A model generated the notes under the pieces. The model did not search any database. It saw only the letters and a list, made by a program, of their open reading frames with translations, and was not told where the DNA came from. Both the position numbers and the translations under genes were made by a program. A DNA stretch of 43,212 nt from Geobacter sp. UBA698 (lineage in GTDB: Bacteria > Desulfobacterota > Desulfuromonadia > Geobacterales > Pseudopelobacteraceae). The number at the start of each line of letters is the position of its first letter. Position 1 is the first letter of the stretch. The stretch spans positions 1 to 43,212 of the forward strand of contig DBMM01000076.1 of assembly GCA_002298925.1 (NCBI GenBank), in the 5' to 3' direction. Positions 29,512 through 36,805 of the stretch are shown piece by piece.

Positions 29512-31500
29512 TTATTTTTTCGATCCCTGTTCAACAGATAGGCCGCGCTGTCTCGACACCAAGACAAGGCCCGCAATGGCAGCCAGTATGATGAGAAACT
29601 GCGGGACCAGGGTTTGCAGATAGGGATAGACGCCAATAAACGGCATCGTGGGTATCCACGCGACCAAGGAGGGTGAAAATAGTTTTCCCTCGATCAGCTC
29701 CATTACCCCTTTGCCGACAAAGATGAACGACATGTAGTACATGAGCGCGCCGGTGAAGAGAAAGAACGGCCGGATGGGGAGCTTAATCGCGCCGTACCGC
29801 ATGGCCAGATAGATCGCCACCAGCAGGGCGCATCCGATACCGAACCCTGCCGTTACCGCAGTTAAACCGGAGGCGGAGGTGGAGTCGGCCGCCAGGGCCT
29901 GGTAGAAGAGTACCGTTTCGGCCCCTTCGCGGTAGACCGCCAGAAACGCCGCAAACCACAGCGCCCTGAGGGAGTTGGAGGAGAGCGAGCCTCCGACCTT
30001 GTCCTTGAGGTATGCGCTCCATTTCTGCGCTTCCGCCTTCGAGATCAGCCAGTAGCTGATGCTGAACAGCACTGCCGCTGCAAGCAGCATGGTGCCCCCT
30101 TCCATCAGTTCCTGGCTGGCCGCGGAGGTTTTGAAGACCCATTTGAGCAGGATGGCCGTGATCACGCTCAACACCAGGGCAACAATGCTGCTGTTGTAGA
30201 TGACCTTGAGTTTGTCGCGGTTGCCGGTCTTGACCAGATAGGCGATGATGGCTGTGATAACTAGGATGGCCTCGAATCCTTCCCGCAGGATGATCATCAG
30301 GGAGTAGAAGAAGAGCGCCATGGGCGAATCATGCCCCTTGCCGAGCATGTCGGCGGCTTTGGCAAAGTCGCTCTTCATAGCACCGAGTGATGCCTCCAGT
30401 TCCGCTGCGCCGGCACCGTTCTTCATCTGACCCACGAGCATGCTGAAATGCCCTTCGAGCGTGGCCTTGAAATTCGCGTCCCGGCTACCGAGCTTGGCCT
30501 CCATGCCGCTGGCCTCAAAGATGTCAAAGTAGGTGTCCTGCATCGCAACGAGCGCATCCTTCAGCGCACCCTGCCTGTACAGGGCCAGCGCCTTGTCGAT
30601 CTCCCGGAACAGGTCCGCGGTTACCTTGTGCCAATCCTTGCCGGAGGTCTCGCCTCCAGCCGGTTTAGCGGCCTCCCGCTTGGAAACGGCGCCATCGACC
30701 AGAGGGAGTCCCGGCAGATCGGCCTGCAACTCTTCCGTCAGGCGGGTCATGCGCGCCTCGACCTCCGTCTGCGGTTTTCCGCTGTTGATCATACTTTCGA
30801 TATCGGAGAAGCCCGAATTGTTCTCGAAGTCCTTCTTCGGGGAGACCCCACGTCGGACCGCAGTTTCAAGCAGGCTGTTCTTATACTCTTCGAAATGGGT
30901 TTGAACGACGAGTTCCGCCGCCTTCTTCCGGTCCCCCTGCTTATACACGTCAAGGGCGTTGCCCAGACCGCTGCGGATGCCGTCAAGGGCCTGGGCCCAA
31001 GCCGGTTCGATACTTCCCGTGTTGCCGCCGGCACCCGTATTGGCCTGTTTCGGTTTCGCCGTCTTATCCACCTCGGCGACCAGTTCGACACCCCCCTCCA
31101 ATTCTGGAGCTATTGCCCTGAGCTTGGCCATAAAGTCATTGATGCTCTTTTCGATGGCGCTCGCCGGTTCCTTGGTCACTATCATTTTGCGGATGGATAC
31201 AAACTCTTCTTCCAGCTCGATGTTCTTTCTGGCGGAAACGTTGACACGGATCGGGCCTTCCAGGTTTTCATACACCTCGAAATAGGCCGCCTGAGCTTTC
31301 CGTTTTGCCGCCTGGATATCCCCTTTTTTGTACTGGCCGAGGGCCTCGTTCAGATAGCTTCCGGTCTCATTGATAAGCTCCCGGTAATTCAGGGCGTGCT
31401 TATCCTGGGCAGCCGCGACGGAGACAAGCCCCATTGCCGTTACCGCCACTACGACAACAACGACGCTTACGGCTCTAACAATACGTACAGTTTTTCTCAT
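29512..31500 (-). CDS. FTR1-family iron permease with repeated periplasmic domain
   Basis: 662 residues. Signal sequence (about 1-35, ending AAAQD), a long periplasmic part (about 36-395) and a seven-helix FTR1 membrane domain. Both iron-translocating REXXE motifs are present: LREGFEAILVITAII near 403 and YREGAETVLFYQAL near 545. The periplasmic part holds three tandem copies of a helical unit with the pattern Y-x-x-G-(x)5-A-(x)7-F/Y-x-x-Y/F-E (KGDIQAAKRKAQAAYFEVYE; KQGDRKKAAELVVQTHFEEY; RQGALKDALVAMQDTYFDIF). ATG 31500 with a GAGAGG site is chosen. Imports iron across the inner membrane with P19. Confidence 0.93.
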   Translation of the reverse strand: MRKTVRIVRAVSVVVVVVAVTAMGLVSVAAAQDKHALNYRELINETGSYLNEALGQYKKGDIQAAKRKAQAAYFEVYENLEGPIRVNVSARKNIELEEEFVSIRKMIVTKEPASAIEKSINDFMAKLRAIAPELEGGVELVAEVDKTAKPKQANTGAGGNTGSIEPAWAQALDGIRSGLGNALDVYKQGDRKKAAELVVQTHFEEYKNSLLETAVRRGVSPKKDFENNSGFSDIESMINSGKPQTEVEARMTRLTEELQADLPGLPLVDGAVSKREAAKPAGGETSGKDWHKVTADLFREIDKALALYRQGALKDALVAMQDTYFDIFEASGMEAKLGSRDANFKATLEGHFSMLVGQMKNGAGAAELEASLGAMKSDFAKAADMLGKGHDSPMALFFYSLMIILREGFEAILVITAIIAYLVKTGNRDKLKVIYNSSIVALVLSVITAILLKWVFKTSAASQELMEGGTMLLAAAVLFSISYWLISKAEAQKWSAYLKDKVGGSLSSNSLRALWFAAFLAVYREGAETVLFYQALAADSTSASGLTAVTAGFGIGCALLVAIYLAMRYGAIKLPIRPFFLFTGALMYYMSFIFVGKGVMELIEGKLFSPSLVAWIPTMPFIGVYPYLQTLVPQFLIILAAIAGLVLVSRQRGLSVEQGSKK

Positions 31501-31598
31501 ATCTGCCTCTCTCCAAACAAATTTCCTTGCCACCCTGTTGTGTGTTCTCTGAGGCAGTCGGCGGTGGCGATCTTGGTTCACCACTGCCGGGCTCCATG

Positions 31599-31628
31599 CC
31601 TCCGCTCCCGTGTCAGGGGGAGCGGAGG
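31599..31628. other. Perfect 11-bp hairpin between the porin and FTR1 genes
   Basis: CCTCCGCTCCC at 31599-31609 pairs with GGGAGCGGAGG at 31618-31628. There is no U-tract. It sits in the 153-base gap of a same-strand cluster and may partly terminate or protect the porin-hemP message, separating its level from the permease genes. Confidence 0.5.
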
Positions 31629-31653
31629 TCTCAGTTGGCCGCTAAAGCCGGTC

Positions 31654-33366
31654 TCATTGTTTGACAGCCTTGCGTTTGGTCCTGTCCAAATTGAAGGTCA
31701 GCATGGCATAGGCGTAGCTCACGTCCTTATCACTGCCGGAGGCTTCCTGGAAGAATTTCTCGGTGAAGAAATGGTCGTAGGCCAGGGTCAGCGCCAGGTT
31801 TTTCTGGATTTTGTAGGTCAGGCCGAAATCCGCCTCAACACCAAGATGGCGGCTGCTGATGCCGGTTGTAACGTTATTGGCGATGAATTTGTGGCCGGTC
31901 GCCGAGAAACCTAGCTTGTCGGTGAGTTCAACTCCCCAGCCGAGTGTGTAGACTTGTAGACCGCTGGCGCGACTGCCGCCCACGTCGATGCCGGAAAGAT
32001 CTCCAAACAGGTGCATGTCACCCACTATGGAAGTGTCGTTGTTGGGATTGCGGAATTCCTTGTTGGAGCTGATACCGTCGGCCGCGTTCTGATCGCCGGA
32101 GCCCACGGCATACCCCACGGTAAAGGTGTGCTTGAATCCGCCCAGCTCTGCCTCGCCCGAAAGATCGATATGCCCGCCGTAGGCGTTGATATCTTCGTTG
32201 ACGCCACTGGTCGGGTTGAAGGTTTTACCGGACTGAAAGACCGGCTCGATCTCCAATGAGAGCGGACCGAGCTTGGAGGTGCTTCGGAGCCCCCAGGTAT
32301 CCAGGTATGTCCCCTTGTGACGCTCTTCCGCTCCGTTGTCGCGGAACAGGTACAGATCAAGTGTGCTGTCCTCGGTTGGGGCGTAGGTCGCATACGCGCC
32401 CCATAGGTTGCCGGCGACTCCGCCCGAAAACGGGGTGGCATACGCGCCCCCCAGCAGATCGATCTTGAGGGCTTCCATCGGTTGCAGTCTGAGCCTGGCC
32501 CCGTCGAAGGTCAGGCCATCGAAGGCCGAGTCGGCGCCCTGGACAAAGGCGCTGCCGTACACGAATTCCTGGCGGCCACCCTTGAGAGAGGCCCAATTCT
32601 TATCCGGGGTTTTGGCTTCCACAAAACCTTGGTAGAGGTTAAACCGGTCGAAAAGCCCGTTCCCGCCGGTAAAGCCGTACCCCTGGCCTTCGAGGTGGAT
32701 ATCCAGGTAATCGGTTGGGTGCCAGTAGGCATACGGTTTGACCCGCCAGGTGAATTGTCCCATCCTGAACCCAGGCTCGTGACCATCGAAAAGCCTGAAG
32801 TTGTCCCCCATCTCTCCACGCAGAAAACCGTTCACGCCGAACTTGTAGGTGAAAGCGGGTGTTTCTGGTTCGATCAGGTCAAGAATCTCTTCGATGCTGG
32901 CCCGCTTCGCACCATATCCGCTTTGACTGGTCAATTCACTTTCCAGGACTTCGTGGAGAGCAGAGATGCGTACCAGGTCGTCCCGAAGAATCGCCTGTCC
33001 CCCCTCCTTTTCGTATTTTTCCACAACCTTGTCCAGCACGGAAAGAAGGCATTGGGCCAGTTCGCCTTTAGGGCAGGACTTCCCCTCGGGCAGCTTTTTC
33101 TGCGCCGAATATTTTTCCAGCAGATCAGCTATTTCCTTGTAGGCCCAATGTTCGCTGGTTACCTGTTGCGGGATCCGCCGATCACCCTCCTCCGAGCCAC
33201 CCTGTCCCTCGCTCCTAATTACGGTCTGGGAAACCTCAGTCTTTTTTTCAATATCTTCATTGGCAAGCAAAGGATTGCCAAGGGCAGTGCCGGCGGTCAG
33301 GGTCACCAGTGCCAGTGTTGTTGCTGTCTTCCAAAGAGTTCGGGGTAATCTGATGGTACGCGTCAT
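31654..33366 (-). CDS. Outer-membrane beta-barrel porin with N-terminal helical region (alginate-export-like)
   Basis: 570 residues. Signal peptide ends near residue 30 (GTALGNPLLA). A region at about 65-150 has an SLH-like helix (SEHWAYKEIADLLEKYS) and a coiled segment with one cysteine pair (SCPKGELAQC). The rest is a sixteen-or-more-strand barrel in the style of alginate-export/OprD-like porins (KFGVNGFLRGEMGDNFRLF; RVKPYAYWHPTDYLDIHLEG). It ends with alternating strands (YAYAMLTFNLDRTKRKAVKQ) and has no terminal Phe. ATG 33366 has GGAGG nine bases upstream. Lying between hemP and FTR1 it is likely the outer-membrane entry for the iron system. Confidence 0.85.
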   Translation of the reverse strand: MTRTIRLPRTLWKTATTLALVTLTAGTALGNPLLANEDIEKKTEVSQTVIRSEGQGGSEEGDRRIPQQVTSEHWAYKEIADLLEKYSAQKKLPEGKSCPKGELAQCLLSVLDKVVEKYEKEGGQAILRDDLVRISALHEVLESELTSQSGYGAKRASIEEILDLIEPETPAFTYKFGVNGFLRGEMGDNFRLFDGHEPGFRMGQFTWRVKPYAYWHPTDYLDIHLEGQGYGFTGGNGLFDRFNLYQGFVEAKTPDKNWASLKGGRQEFVYGSAFVQGADSAFDGLTFDGARLRLQPMEALKIDLLGGAYATPFSGGVAGNLWGAYATYAPTEDSTLDLYLFRDNGAEERHKGTYLDTWGLRSTSKLGPLSLEIEPVFQSGKTFNPTSGVNEDINAYGGHIDLSGEAELGGFKHTFTVGYAVGSGDQNAADGISSNKEFRNPNNDTSIVGDMHLFGDLSGIDVGGSRASGLQVYTLGWGVELTDKLGFSATGHKFIANNVTTGISSRHLGVEADFGLTYKIQKNLALTLAYDHFFTEKFFQEASGSDKDVSYAYAMLTFNLDRTKRKAVKQ

Positions 33367-33456
33367 GGCCAAGTTCCTCCTTTTAATGAGTTTCCTGGCT
33401 GGCGGCGTTGGAATGAGGAAATACGCGTGGCTGGCTTGGATTCAGGTTTATTGTAT

Positions 33457-33582
33457 TTATTTTGTAAGAATCAGTTTCCCGTTACTCGTGATTCGCAGCC
33501 TGTATTCTTCGCCGGCGTGCAGAATTACGATCTCACGCAGATTACCGAACAGTTCCGCACTGGCGATGGTTTTTGTCGACAT
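33457..33582 (-). CDS. hemP: HemP family small protein
   Basis: 41 residues matching HemP closely: SAELFGNLREIVILHAGEEY then RLRITSNGKLILTK at the end. HemP proteins are small, Fur-controlled factors found beside haem/iron uptake genes, and in some bacteria they act as regulators of the uptake genes. ATG 33582 has AGGAGG about 10 bases upstream and lies one base past the stop of the preceding gene (TGA-C-ATG). The position at the head of the iron cluster agrees with this. Confidence 0.9.
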   Translation of the reverse strand: MSTKTIASAELFGNLREIVILHAGEEYRLRITSNGKLILTK

Positions 33583-33583
33583 G

Positions 33584-33922
33584 TCAGGCGTTCCCCTCCT
33601 TACCAATTCGCGAAATGTGCACCGTCTTCTGGTAATGACAATCTTTATCAGTGTAAGTGTAATAAGAATTTTTGGCGTGGAGAGGTGTGTCGGCGAGCAG
33701 TTCATGGCCGTGTTCTTTCCAGATGCTATTCAGGTTGCGTCCGCAGGCGCGTTCGCGATTGGGAATGCTGAGCAGGGAGGCTGGCTTGGCTTCAGCCAGT
33801 ACCTCGGCCGTTTCCAGTGCTACATATGTGGCCAGGTGCTCCTTTTCGTTGGGAAAGCGCTCGGCAAGCCTGGACCAGAGCGGTCGGGGGTCTTTTTCAG
33901 CTGCGGCGGCAGAGTAGGACAT
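33584..33922 (-). CDS. Conserved-looking 112-residue protein, first gene of the iron cluster
   Basis: Not recognised. The protein is soluble and mixed in structure (MSYSAAAAEKDPRPLWSRLA... ERFPNEKEHLATYVALETAE), with one Cys-Gly-Arg segment (NRERACGRNLNSIWKEHGHE) and a His-rich tail (KDCHYQKTVHISRIGK). It is coupled to hemP by one base and preceded by a Fur-like site, so it is probably iron-regulated. No signal peptide. It could be a cytosolic haem or iron handling factor, but nothing in the sequence proves this. Confidence 0.75.
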   Translation of the reverse strand: MSYSAAAAEKDPRPLWSRLAERFPNEKEHLATYVALETAEVLAEAKPASLLSIPNRERACGRNLNSIWKEHGHELLADTPLHAKNSYYTYTDKDCHYQKTVHISRIGKEGNA

Positions 33923-33944
33923 GTGTGCTCCGGAAGTTGATATT

Positions 33945-33963
33945 GAAAGTGATAATCAAATAC
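33945..33963 (-). promoter_or_regulatory. Fur-box-like site at the head of the iron cluster
   Basis: GAAAGTGATAATCAAATAC matches the 19-base Fur consensus at 13 positions, including the central TGATAATCA. It lies 23 bases upstream of the first gene (start 33922, minus strand), in the expected promoter zone. Repression by Fur with iron is inferred. Confidence 0.65.
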
Positions 33964-34078
33964 ATTAATGGTGGAGCGCTGTCAAGACTAAAAATTAAAG
34001 TTAGGCTAGATGAGGTTTCAGGCGCGGGTTGCTTATGGGTTTGATCTGGATTCTACCTGGAGGAAAATGCGCGCATAC

Positions 34079-34219
34079 TAACCAAATAGGAGAGTTGACG
34101 GGATTTTGGGTGGCGGGCGATATCCCTGGCTGGCTGTTCGATCGGCAACGGTCATTTCTTCACCATTCTGATCAATATGACAGTGGATACGGCAGCCACA
34201 GTGGTCATTCGCATCATTA
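34079..34219 (+). pseudogene. Remnant of an HD-GYP gene paralogous to 21912-22865
   Basis: Bases 34079-34161 match 22182-22264 at about 72 of 83 positions and encode GELTGFWVAGDIPGWLFDRQ, the third membrane helix of the intact gene (GELVGFWVAGVIPGWLFDRQ). Immediately after, the frame reads HHSDQYDSGYG, resembling HHEQFDGSGYP of the catalytic domain, so about 110 codons between have been deleted. The frame ends with a His-rich tail and TAA at 34217-34219. It is non-functional. Confidence 0.7.
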
Positions 34220-34333
34220 ACGTCAGTCTGAAAGAATGACCATCGAGGAATATGCTACGCACCGTGTTGAATATTCTCTATTTTTACATGCCGTGGCAGA
34301 TAAAAAGTAGTGTTATTACAGCTTGTTATGCGT

Positions 34334-34349
34334 TGGCACGGCAAATGCT
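34334..34349 (+). promoter_or_regulatory. Sigma-54 type promoter candidate
   Basis: TGGCACGGCAAATGCT fits the -24/-12 consensus TGGCACG-N4-TTGCW with one mismatch (A for T in the -12 block) and correct spacing. It faces the GerMN remnant and the exported protein gene at 34685. RpoN promoters are common in Geobacter relatives. Confidence 0.5.
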
Positions 34350-34358
34350 TTTTAGTAA

Positions 34359-34532
34359 GACAACTACATACTAACTAGACTGATAGCAATCAACGATTAT
34401 AATGGAACGATAATAATAAACTTCAACAAGGTGTTTGGCACATCGGCTGAAGCAGGGCTCACACATGCTCTTGCCTTGACTTTACGCCAGTTCAGGGGCG
34501 TCAAGGATATCAGACTTCAAGTGGAAGGGTAG
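34359..34532 (+). pseudogene. C-terminal fragment of a GerMN-domain protein
   Basis: The frame DNYILTRLIAINDYNG... then INFNKVFGTSAEAGLTHALA and LTLRQFRGVKDIRLQVEG ends at TAG 34530-34532. The pattern (NG-x-IIINF, then a helix ending in LTLRQF-GVK-IRLQVEG) is that of the last half of GerMN domains. There is no start codon and no N-terminal half, so this is a remnant. Between it and 34685 lie only a possible short leader and a ribosome-binding site. Confidence 0.5.
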
Positions 34533-34597
34533 AAAACCGGTTAAGCGGATGCTATCCGCGCTGAGTAATGGCCTAAATCAACAGGGGATATAGAGTC

Positions 34598-34663
34598 ATG
34601 AAAAGCTTTTTGGTAAAAAGGAGGTGCATTATTAAAGAGATTCCCCTGGCCTCGGTGAAGTAA
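34598..34663 (+). CDS. Possible 21-residue leader peptide
   Basis: ATG 34598 to TAA 34661-34663 encodes a basic peptide (MKSFLVKRRCIIKEIPLASVK). Its middle codons AAA AGG AGG form a perfect Shine-Dalgarno-like string (AAAAAGGAGGTGC), nearly repeated 60 bases later by the real one (AAAAGGAGGTACG) of the next gene. Expression is uncertain. Confidence 0.2.
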   Translation: MKSFLVKRRCIIKEIPLASVK

Positions 34664-34684
34664 CCACTAAAAGGAGGTACGAAG

Positions 34685-35044
34685 ATGAAAAACTTAGTTA
34701 AGATCATCACGCTGCTCACTCTTTCAGTCATGCTGGCAATTCCTGTATTAAGTCAGGCTGCTGAAAAAAAAACCAAGAGCGAAGTCGTCATGAAAATGGG
34801 CAACAAAGTACACCTGTTTCATAGCAGCAATGTGGAGGTACAGAAGGAGATCGCCATTAACGATGTACTTCCGGTCTTTCGTATGAGCGGCAAGACTCGT
34901 CAGGAGAAGGAAGTCGGAGCGGTAAAGGTGCTCTCGTTCGTAGGCGAGCACTATTTCGAAGCGGAAATCATCAAAGGCGAGATCAAGATCGGCGACATAG
35001 TCAAAAAAGATACTTCATCATTACTGGTTCAGCCTGCAAAATAG
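34685..35044 (+). CDS. Small exported protein of unknown function
   Basis: 119 residues. The signal peptide (about 1-25, ...LTLSVMLAIPVLSQA) is followed by a compact all-beta-looking domain (VVMKMGNKVHLFHSSNVEVQ; AINDVLPVFRM; VGAVKVLSFVGEHYFEAEII; GEIKIGDIVKKD). The last segment resembles a small barrel in which a value is carried (GDIV at the end), but no family is recognised. A perfect AAGGAGG site is upstream. It stands alone among gene remnants, possibly driven from the sigma-54-like site at 34334. Confidence 0.8.
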   Translation: MKNLVKIITLLTLSVMLAIPVLSQAAEKKTKSEVVMKMGNKVHLFHSSNVEVQKEIAINDVLPVFRMSGKTRQEKEVGAVKVLSFVGEHYFEAEIIKGEIKIGDIVKKDTSSLLVQPAK

Positions 35045-35121
35045 TATTAATGCACAAAAAGCGACGGGCCAACGACGTCCCGAAGCTTTTGATTTGGTAG
35101 GAATCGGCTCTCGAAAAAGGT

Positions 35122-35363
35122 GATGCAACTGCTGCAAAGCCCCAAACCGACAAGATCCTGACAGCAGTTCCTGATCTGATGAAGTTTAAACCGCATAAAA
35201 ATATCAAACAGCGAAAAATATTCGTGGAGCTCGCAACAAAACTTGAAAAACAGTAGCATCCACGGTTGATCTAATAATAAATGATGACCTTTCCGGAGCT
35301 AAAGCAGCTTTCAAAAAGGTTGAGGCGAATTGTGCTGCATGTCATGGGAAGTTCCGTGATTGA
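35122..35363 (+). pseudogene. Frameshifted remnant of a c-type cytochrome gene (cytochrome c' / class II-like end)
   Basis: One frame reads DATAAKPQTDKILTAVPDLM... to KLEKQ then TAG at about 35254; from 35283 another frame reads DDLSGAKAAFKKVEANCAAC followed by HGKFRD and TGA at 35361-35363. The CAACH motif followed by GKFR close to the end is the hallmark of the C-terminal haem site in class II cytochromes. A frameshift and missing N-terminus make it a pseudogene. It lies in the 348-base gap after the exported protein gene; the rest of that gap is featureless. Confidence 0.55.
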
Positions 35364-35392
35364 CCCTACGGCAACATTGAAGGAGTAAGAGT

Positions 35393-36031
35393 ATGGAAAA
35401 TCTAAACAGTTTGGCAGAAAGAATTCTTAACCGGTTTGCACAACACCGACATGATCTTGCCGATAAACAGCAGCAGATCGACAGCAGGATGAAAGAACTG
35501 CTGGATCAAAGGGAACGACTGTCCACCGTCGCCAAACGCGAGATCGAAACAATTGTTCTTCCTCGAGTGGAGGAGCTGGCACGGCACTTCGACAATGCCA
35601 AGGTTGATGTTCTACATACGGATGCAAATTATAATTGCATTTGCGAGTTCACCCATACACCGCGATTCCCGGCATCTGTCAGGCTTGGCATAGCCCTGTT
35701 GCCTGGTAGTAATGAAACCCTCACCGCCCGCTATGATTTGATCATCCTCCCCGTACTGATGGAATATAACCGGAACGTTGAAGAAATCTTTTCACTTGAA
35801 GGTAATGAAGAAGCTCTTGCTGGTTGGGTGGAAGACAGAATTCTCGATTTCGTTGATACCTACCTCCGACTGGAAACCCATCCTCTCTACCAAAAAGACA
35901 ATACCGTTATTGACATCGTCTGTGGAATGCATATTCCGTCAACATCCGCAGCAAGTACTGTCGAGCGACATGGACGGACATTCTATTTCTGTTCCGAGCG
36001 CTGTAAAGAAGCTTTTGTCAAGGCTAACTGA
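35393..36031 (+). CDS. Coiled-coil protein with C-terminal YHS metal-binding domain
   Basis: 212 residues. Residues about 1-65 form a long helix likely to coil (FAQHRHDLADKQQQIDSRMK, ELLDQRERLSTVAKREIETI). Residues about 70-165 are an unrecognised globular domain (FDNAKVDVLHTDANYNCICE; RYDLIILPVLMEYNRNVEEI). The last 40 residues are a YHS domain with all its marks: IVCGMHIPSTSA, GRTFYFCSERCKEAF, giving three cysteines for metal. GAAGGAG precedes the ATG. Cytosolic. The N-terminal part resembles nothing named; the YHS end suggests heavy-metal (Cu, Zn or Hg) sensing or trafficking. Confidence 0.82.
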   Translation: MENLNSLAERILNRFAQHRHDLADKQQQIDSRMKELLDQRERLSTVAKREIETIVLPRVEELARHFDNAKVDVLHTDANYNCICEFTHTPRFPASVRLGIALLPGSNETLTARYDLIILPVLMEYNRNVEEIFSLEGNEEALAGWVEDRILDFVDTYLRLETHPLYQKDNTVIDIVCGMHIPSTSAASTVERHGRTFYFCSERCKEAFVKAN

Positions 36032-36057
36032 TAAACTTCAAGTGACCACATTGCATA

Positions 36058-36237
36058 ATCACCGAACGGTCGAATCGTTTTTATCCTCGGCCTGTCAGCA
36101 TTTTTAATTCTGTCCGCAGTGCCGCTTATTGTGGACCTTCCTTACGCAGCTGATTCTAAACAGCTTCCACGATGGGAGTGACGGTTGGTGAGCGCGTGCT
36201 CGTCAAGTATAAATTTAAAAACAATGAAAAAACTTGA
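36058..36237 (+). pseudogene. Fragment of an exported or membrane protein gene, frameshifted
   Basis: From 36058 an open stretch without start codon encodes a hydrophobic signal-like segment (RIVFILGLSAFLILSAVPLI, then VDLPYAADSKQLPRWE) ending at TGA 36179-36181. A one-base shift leads into VTVGERVLVKYKFKNNEKT, ending at TGA 36235-36237. Together they look like the N-terminus of an exported protein. The parent family is not recognised. Function lost. Confidence 0.35.
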
Positions 36238-36262
36238 CATAGCTACTAGCTTTGTATATCTA
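36234..36262 (+). promoter_or_regulatory. Promoter of the first rrf2-cysK-yezD cassette
   Basis: TTGACA at 36234-36239 and TATCTA at 36257-36262 are 17 bases apart, which would place the transcription start only a few bases before ATG 36277. The -10 region overlaps the word ATATCTATAG (36256-36265), repeated inverted before cysK, so it may hold a repressor site. Confidence 0.65.
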
Positions 36263-36276
36263 TAGTCTTACTAGAT

Positions 36277-36738
36277 ATGATATCCAAGAAAACAATATAC
36301 GCCTTCAAGGCGCTGATACATCTTGCCGCTATTCCCAGCGGACAGCCCGTCCTGATTTCCGACTTGGCCAAGGATGAGAACATACCCAAGAAGTTTCTCG
36401 AGTTTATTCTGTTGTCGTTACGTAAAGGCGGATTGCTTAATAGCAGGGTTGGCAAGGGGGGCGGCTATAGCCTGGCTCTGCCGCCCAACAAGATCACTGT
36501 CGGTTCGATCGTTCGGATACTCGAAGGAGATATCGCTCCGGTTCAGTGTCTCAGCACAACCAACTATGCGCGTTGTGAAGAGTGTCAGGATGAGGCCACC
36601 TGCGGCATCCGCCTTACCATGACCGATGTGAATGTGGCTCTCTCCACGGTTTTGGATGCCCTGACGCTGGCAGACATGATCGAGCGAAGCGAAGCAGCGC
36701 GCAATAAGCTTCAGAATGTAGTCGATTACAGCATCTGA
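36277..36738 (+). CDS. Rrf2-family transcriptional regulator, copy 1
   Basis: 153 residues. An N-terminal winged helix (KKTIYAFKALIHLAAIPSGQ, then IPKKFLEFILLSLRKGGLLN and the wing SRVGKGGGYSLA) is typical of Rrf2 proteins. The central loop has three cysteines, C104, C107 and C112 (ARCEECQDEATCGI), so it may bind an iron-sulfur cluster or sense thiol state, as IscR does; CymR, the cysteine-metabolism Rrf2 regulator, has no cluster. Placement directly before cysK makes a CymR-like role in cysteine supply likely. A weak ribosome-binding site suggests near-leaderless translation. Confidence 0.92.
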   Translation: MISKKTIYAFKALIHLAAIPSGQPVLISDLAKDENIPKKFLEFILLSLRKGGLLNSRVGKGGGYSLALPPNKITVGSIVRILEGDIAPVQCLSTTNYARCEECQDEATCGIRLTMTDVNVALSTVLDALTLADMIERSEAARNKLQNVVDYSI

Positions 36739-36767
36739 TTTTTTTTTGCCATGTATGTATATAAGTT

Positions 36768-36777
36768 CTATAGATAT
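36768..36777 (-). promoter_or_regulatory. Inverted copy of the 10-base word in the rrf2 promoter
   Basis: On the minus strand this reads ATATCTATAG, identical to 36256-36265 in the first rrf2 promoter, and both copies are followed by a CTTA-containing segment. It lies in the 67-base gap before cysK. A binding site for the adjacent Rrf2 regulator is a reasonable guess, not shown. Confidence 0.4.
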
Positions 36778-36805
36778 TAAGCGTATAAAGCGAAAGGAGA
36801 TAGTT

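Noticed and set aside
34029..34219. Functional 63-residue membrane protein
   Set aside because: The sequence is a spliced copy of two distant parts of an HD-GYP protein, so it is a deletion remnant.
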